20,214 bases of DNA from the NCBI GenBank assembly GCA_011800805.1, contig MPNW01000853.1, forward strand, positions 104,306 to 124,519, given 5' to 3'. Below, piece by piece: positions 19,870 through 20,214 of this stretch. Each line of letters opens with the position of its first letter. The stretch's first letter is position 1. Source of the stretch: Hirudo medicinalis (Eukaryota; Annelida; Clitellata; Hirudinida; Hirudinidae). Both the position numbers and the translations under genes were made by a program. The notes below the pieces were generated by a model, which searched no databases, was not told where the DNA came from, and was given only the letters and a program-made list of their open reading frames with translations.

Positions 19870-20089
19870 GTAAGTCCCTTTGACTTCAATTATTTATTTT
19901 CATAACTCACTTAATTGCCATTAAGTTCTTGGTTTGATAGGCATTTGATAGGTATTTCATATATAATATTATGTCATTTGTTATGGACAATTTTTAGAAG
20001 TAATTTATGATTAATATATCCCAATTAAGTTAATTTTAGAGGAAATCTCATGTTGTTTCCCAATTTTTATCTTAGCAATTGCATATATC
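19870..20089. other. Intron 4 of eEF2K, unique part
   Basis: Starts with a canonical donor (TTGCT|gtaagtc). No next coding exon is visible before the window ends: candidate acceptors after 19870 do not open into the expected NYVAK sequence. Confidence 0.6.
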
Positions 20090-20214
20090 ATTGTTTTCAA
20101 TATAACTGCTCAATAATTTCAGTGTACTTCATTGTTTTCAATATAACTGCTCAATAATTTCAGTGTACTTCATTGTTTTCAATATAACTGCTCAATAATT
20201 TCAGTGTACTTCAT
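20090..20214. repeat. Perfect 41-bp tandem repeat running off the window end
   Basis: Three identical 41-bp units start at 20090, 20131 and 20172 (each begins attgttttcaatataactgc); a fourth starts at 20213 and is cut off. It lies within eEF2K intron 4. Each unit contains aataatttcag, which resembles a 3' splice site. Confidence 0.95.

Noticed and set aside
1..20214. CRISPR arrays, bacterial operons, phage or integrated virus genes
   Set aside because: None seen; spliced genes with animal orthologues show this is nuclear eukaryotic DNA.

Overview
This is an AT-rich animal (metazoan) nuclear DNA window, not prokaryotic. Two conserved genes were rebuilt by hand from splice sites and matched to their families: the RNA polymerase III subunit RPC3 (POLR3C) and eukaryotic elongation factor-2 kinase (eEF2K). 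Introns are short (about 57-330 bp in RPC3). 5' splice sites are unusually loose, with T at intron position +3 in about a third of cases. The lineage cannot be named from the sequence; an invertebrate with compact introns is the best guess.

Layout. (1) 1-1000: probable 3' exons of an unidentified plus-strand gene entering from the left, ending near a poly(A) signal at 989-994; low confidence. (2) 1850-3107, minus: a probable small gene of about 92 codons in three exons, function unknown. (3) 3317-5555, minus: a nuclear-receptor-like gene with a Gln-rich coiled N-terminus and a ligand-binding domain (LBD), but no visible zinc-finger DNA-binding domain. It has a noncoding first exon and a TATA box. 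(4) 5556-8240: 2.7 kb with no supported gene. (5) 8241-12075, minus: the complete RPC3 gene, 17 exons, 513 codons. (6) 12076-13327: intergenic, between divergent genes. (7) 13328-15427, plus: an orphan 666-codon single-coding-exon gene, with a TATA box and a short 5'UTR intron. (8) 15428-18271: intergenic. It holds a richer-GC block (about 16200-17700) with a decayed tRNA-like element, a ~65 bp tandem repeat, a long hairpin and a fresh tRNA-derived SINE with perfect 13-bp target-site duplications. (9) 18272 to the right edge, plus: the first four exons of eEF2K, cut off before the kinase core. The window ends inside a perfect 41-bp tandem repeat.

No operon-like functional linkage is evident. 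RPC3 (Pol III transcription) and eEF2K (control of translation elongation) are housekeeping or regulatory genes, and the receptor-like gene would be a transcriptional regulator. The most unusual items are the DBD-less receptor, the dated SINE insertion, the orphan gene, and the splice-donor bias.
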